The notes beneath the pieces were generated by a model. It worked only from the letters and a program-made list of their open reading frames with translations, was not told where the DNA came from and searched no databases. The position numbers and the translations under genes were made by a program. Positions 61,705 through 64,000 of a stretch of 64,000 nt of DNA are shown piece by piece. Positions within the stretch are counted from its first letter, which is position 1. The number at the start of each line of letters is the position of its first letter. Origin of the DNA: Planosporangium sp963837285 (GTDB lineage: Bacteria > Actinomycetota > Actinomycetes > Mycobacteriales > Micromonosporaceae); assembly GCA_963837285.1 (NCBI GenBank), contig CAWIMS010000001.1:1240001-1304000 (forward strand). Direction: 5' to 3'.

Positions 61705-63340
61705 ATGCACGTCAAGCGCGGCCGGCTCGCCGCCGCATCCCTGACCGTCGTTCTCACCGGACTGACCGGTGCGATCGCCGCAACCTCCGCCAGTGCCCAC
61801 GACGGGCTCCGCTTCACCGACGTTCCCGCGGGCGTCGACGTGCGCGGTGTCACCGTCCCGAACGTCCTGTCCCCGCAACTTGACGCGCGGGTGGCCGCCC
61901 AAGGCTCGATGAAGCTGGAGAACCCGACCGCGGACGTGCCCTACTACGGCTACGACGGCGACGCGCCGACGTTGCTGCCCGACCCGGCCGTGACCCAGGC
62001 GCCCGGCCACAACGTCGAGGCCAGCAAGACCGAGCCGGACAAGAACACGTACCTGCGGCTGACCGGGCAGCACGGCGCGGACCCGGCGTACCGGTACGGC
62101 ACCCGGTTCGTCTTCCAGGGCCACGAAGGCGGGACGCACGGGTACATCAGCCGGATCAACCTGGACGCCGACGCCGCGCACCGGGTGACCCTGCTCGCCA
62201 CCAAGCAGGCCGACGGCACGCCGATCCCGGCGATCGACGGCTCCACCTGGGACCCGTGGACCAGGCGGCTGCTGTTCACGGTCGAGGCGGGCGCGCAAGG
62301 CGCCGTGCTCCAGGCCACGCCGGACGTGAACTCGGTCGTCGAGGACATCTCCTGGGCCACCGGGCGCGGCGGGTACGAGGGGATCCAGAACGACTCCGCC
62401 GGCAACGTGTGGATCGTCGAGGACGTCGGCGGCGCGTCCCCGGCCGGTAGCAAGGCCAAGAACCCGAACAGCTTCGTGTACCGGTTCGTCCCGTACGACA
62501 GGGCCGACTTCGCCAAGGGCGGCAAGCTGCAGGCGCTCCAGGTGATCTCGCGGCGCTCCGGCCAGCCGATCACCTTCCAGCCCATTGACGCGGCCCACCC
62601 GACCGGTGGCATCTTCACCGACGACCAGAAGGACATCAGCACGCACGGGCCGTCTTTCAAGACCCACTGGGTGACCGTCCATGACACCAGGGTCGACACG
62701 TCCCACCAGCCGTTCGACGCGAACGCGGCGGCCAAGGCCGGCGCTGCCACCCCGTTCAAGCGCCCGGAGAACGGCGTGTTCCGGCCGGGTACCGGGTTCC
62801 GCGACTTCTACTTCACGGTCACCGGCGACACCAACACGACCAGCAACGCCAACCCCGGGTTCGGCGGCTGGGGCGGCCTGTACGCGCTGCGGCAGTCCGG
62901 CCCGTCCGCCGACGACGGCCGGCTGAGCCTGTTCTACGGCGGTGACCAGGCACACACCGGCCTGGACAACATCGCGTTCTTCGACCGGGACCACGTCTCG
63001 GCGGTCGAGGACGCGAGCGACACCGTGCACGCCCAGCGCGGCGCGTTCGACTCCGGGTACCTGTTCGACGTCGAGGCCTCGGCCCGGCACCCAGCCGGTG
63101 CGGTTCCTGGCCGAGGGCCGCGACCCGTCCGCGACCCTCGACAACATGCTGGGCGCGGTCGGCAACGGCTTCCAGAACGAGGGTGACAACGAGATCACCG
63201 GTATCCACGTCTCCGACGGTGACCCGACGCCCGGCGGCGTCCTGGGCGCGAAGGGCCCGCACCCGTTCCGGGACGGCTGGCGGGTGTTCTGGACCCAGCA
63301 GCACGGCGACAACACGACCTGGGAGATCGTCGCCAGGTAG
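61705..63340 (+). CDS. Secreted PhoX-like (DUF839) protein, 3' frameshift
   Basis: About 544 residues: a Sec-type signal peptide (RLAAASLTVVLTGLTGAIAA, cleavage near TSASA), then a beta-propeller-like domain. Segments such as GSTWDPWTRRLLFTVEAG, NDSAGNVWIVEDVGG and GLDNIAFFDRDHVSAVED match DUF839/PhoX-family phosphatases. One indel near 63088 changes frame; the corrected end reads LAEGRDPSATLDNMLG and WRVFWTQQHGDNTTWEIVAR with stop TAG, five bases before PAL-A copy 9. GAGGAG site upstream of ATG 61705. Confidence 0.75.
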
Positions 63341-63344
63341 GGCT

Positions 63345-63421
63345 TGACCGGCACAACTTCCCGGAAACAGCGGCCATGGCGTCACGCTGAGGCCACTACT
63401 TCCGGGAAGTTGTGACGATTA
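63345..63421. repeat. PAL-A palindromic element, copy 9
   Basis: 77-bp element between convergent genes. Left end TGACCGGCACAACTTCC. On the minus strand the right end reads TAATCGTCACAAC, and its TAA is the stop of the DMT permease gene, at the position where other copies have TGA or TAG. Confidence 0.95.
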
Positions 63422-64000
63422 TGAGGTGCTTGGGCGGCGGGCGCCGGATGCCACCGGTATCCGGGGTTCGGCCACCTTGTGGTGGTGCTGCGGCTCGGCG
63501 TAGAAGCTCAACCCGGTCACCGACGCCAGTGTCATCACGAAGCCGACGCCGGCCAGCCAACCGCGACCTGGGTGGATCTCGTCGCCGAGCAGCAGCAGCC
63601 CGACGATCGCCGCCGGCACCGCCCCGGCCGCGTCCATGGCGGCCACCGCCGCCGTCGTGGATCCGCGCTGCATCGCCATCCCGAGCAGCAACTGCCCGAC
63701 CAGCGAGTGGGCCAGCACAAGGTACAGCAGCGGGTTGGTGACGAACTCGTTCAGCGAGTGCACGCCGGCGAGCGGCCGGGACGCCACCGCCGCCGAGGCG
63801 AACCCGAGGCCGGCCAGCGAGCCGAGTGCCACCGAGCCGGGCGCGCCGTGCAGCCGTACCGCGAAAAAGCCGAGAATCGCGATCAGCAGCAGGACCGCGG
63901 TCAGCCCTGCTTCACCGGCTGGGCCGATCTGCCGGGACGGCGCCGGGCGGGCCGCGATGACCAGGCCGGCGAGGCCGAAACACAGCATGGCGAGCAGCCC
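63419..64000 (-). CDS. DMT/EamA-like membrane transporter, partial
   Basis: C-terminal 190 or so residues; the N-terminus lies beyond the window. Five to six hydrophobic helices, with the pattern MQRGSTTAAVAAMDAAGAVP then IVGLLLLGDEIHPGRGW near the end, typical of EamA-family exporters. The stop is the outer triplet of PAL-A copy 9. Confidence 0.75.
   Translation of the reverse strand, partial: GLLAMLCFGLAGLVIAARPAPSRQIGPAGEAGLTAVLLLIAILGFFAVRLHGAPGSVALGSLAGLGFASAAVASRPLAGVHSLNEFVTNPLLYLVLAHSLVGQLLLGMAMQRGSTTAAVAAMDAAGAVPAAIVGLLLLGDEIHPGRGWLAGVGFVMTLASVTGLSFYAEPQHHHKVAEPRIPVASGARRPSTS

Noticed and set aside
2520..63421. PAL-A copies as a CRISPR array or insertion sequence
   Set aside because: Copies are kilobases apart with no regular spacers and no cas or transposase gene in the window.
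2520..63421. Reading frames ending in GTTSRKL or similar at several loci
   Set aside because: These are translations of PAL-A arms appended to shadow frames, except in the methyltransferase where the frame is the true one.

Overview
The window is high-GC (about 70% by eye) actinobacterial DNA. It carries mycothiol genes (mshB, a mycoredoxin), a WhiB7-type regulator, the AdnAB helicase-nuclease, UPF0182, the succinylase lysine genes dapC/dapD/dapE and an actinobacterial initiator tRNA. Gene content and order fit a filamentous actinomycete, most likely Micromonosporaceae. The stretch from about 14.7 to 39.6 kb resembles the Mycobacterium tuberculosis Rv3193c-Rv3202c neighbourhood: adnA, adnB, nudC, mrx1, uvrD2, whiB7, ABC1 kinase, zincin-like protease, Lon-like PDZ protease, UPF0182.

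Layout. 1-5.7 kb: tldE/tldD, pterin dehydratase, S9 peptidase and mshB, all broken by single-base indels. 5.7-14.7 kb: small membrane proteins, a GNAT, fdxA-dapC, a DUF559 gene inside an inverted repeat pair, a SIMPL protein, dapD/dapE and two LOG proteins. 14.7-29.7 kb: adnAB, an M16 peptidase pair, nudC, mrx1, uvrD2 and whiB7 with a long leader ending in a terminator. 29.8-39.6 kb: ABC1 kinase, a ThiF-like protein, DUF5679, M48, then a second indel-rich patch (hypothetical, zincin, Lon-like, UPF0182). 39.8-44.4 kb: tRNA-fMet, a decayed vapBC, a TRIC channel, a SigE-type sigma with a membrane partner, and an AbiE toxin-antitoxin pair. 44.4-51.7 kb: regulator plus flavin monooxygenase modules (PadR, TetR), a methyltransferase and a CsaA-like protein. 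51.8-55.3 kb: a double ABC exporter. 55.3-64 kb: secreted and envelope proteins, lipid phosphatase/PLD, FUSC, PhoX and a DMT permease cut by the window end.

The most unusual feature is a set of dispersed palindromic elements at gene 3' ends. The main family (called PAL-A here) has nine copies of about 77 bp. Each is an imperfect to perfect 35-bp hairpin, and each arm is itself a palindrome. All nine lie between convergent or tandem genes and none between divergent genes. In six copies the outermost triplet is the stop codon of the neighbouring gene, and it appears as TGA, TAG or TAA. A second unrelated 63-bp family (PAL-B, two copies in opposite orientation around the DUF559 gene) and a single 20-bp hairpin (PAL-D) show the same stop-codon anchoring. 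A third family (PAL-C) has two copies. PAL-A copies 6 and 7 share an exact 52-bp inverted repeat around a 78-residue orphan gene.

Limits. Gene functions rest on motif recognition and synteny; no database search was run. Indel-rich genes at 1-5.7 kb and 33.5-39.2 kb probably reflect sequence error rather than decay, because conserved protein sequence continues across every frame change.
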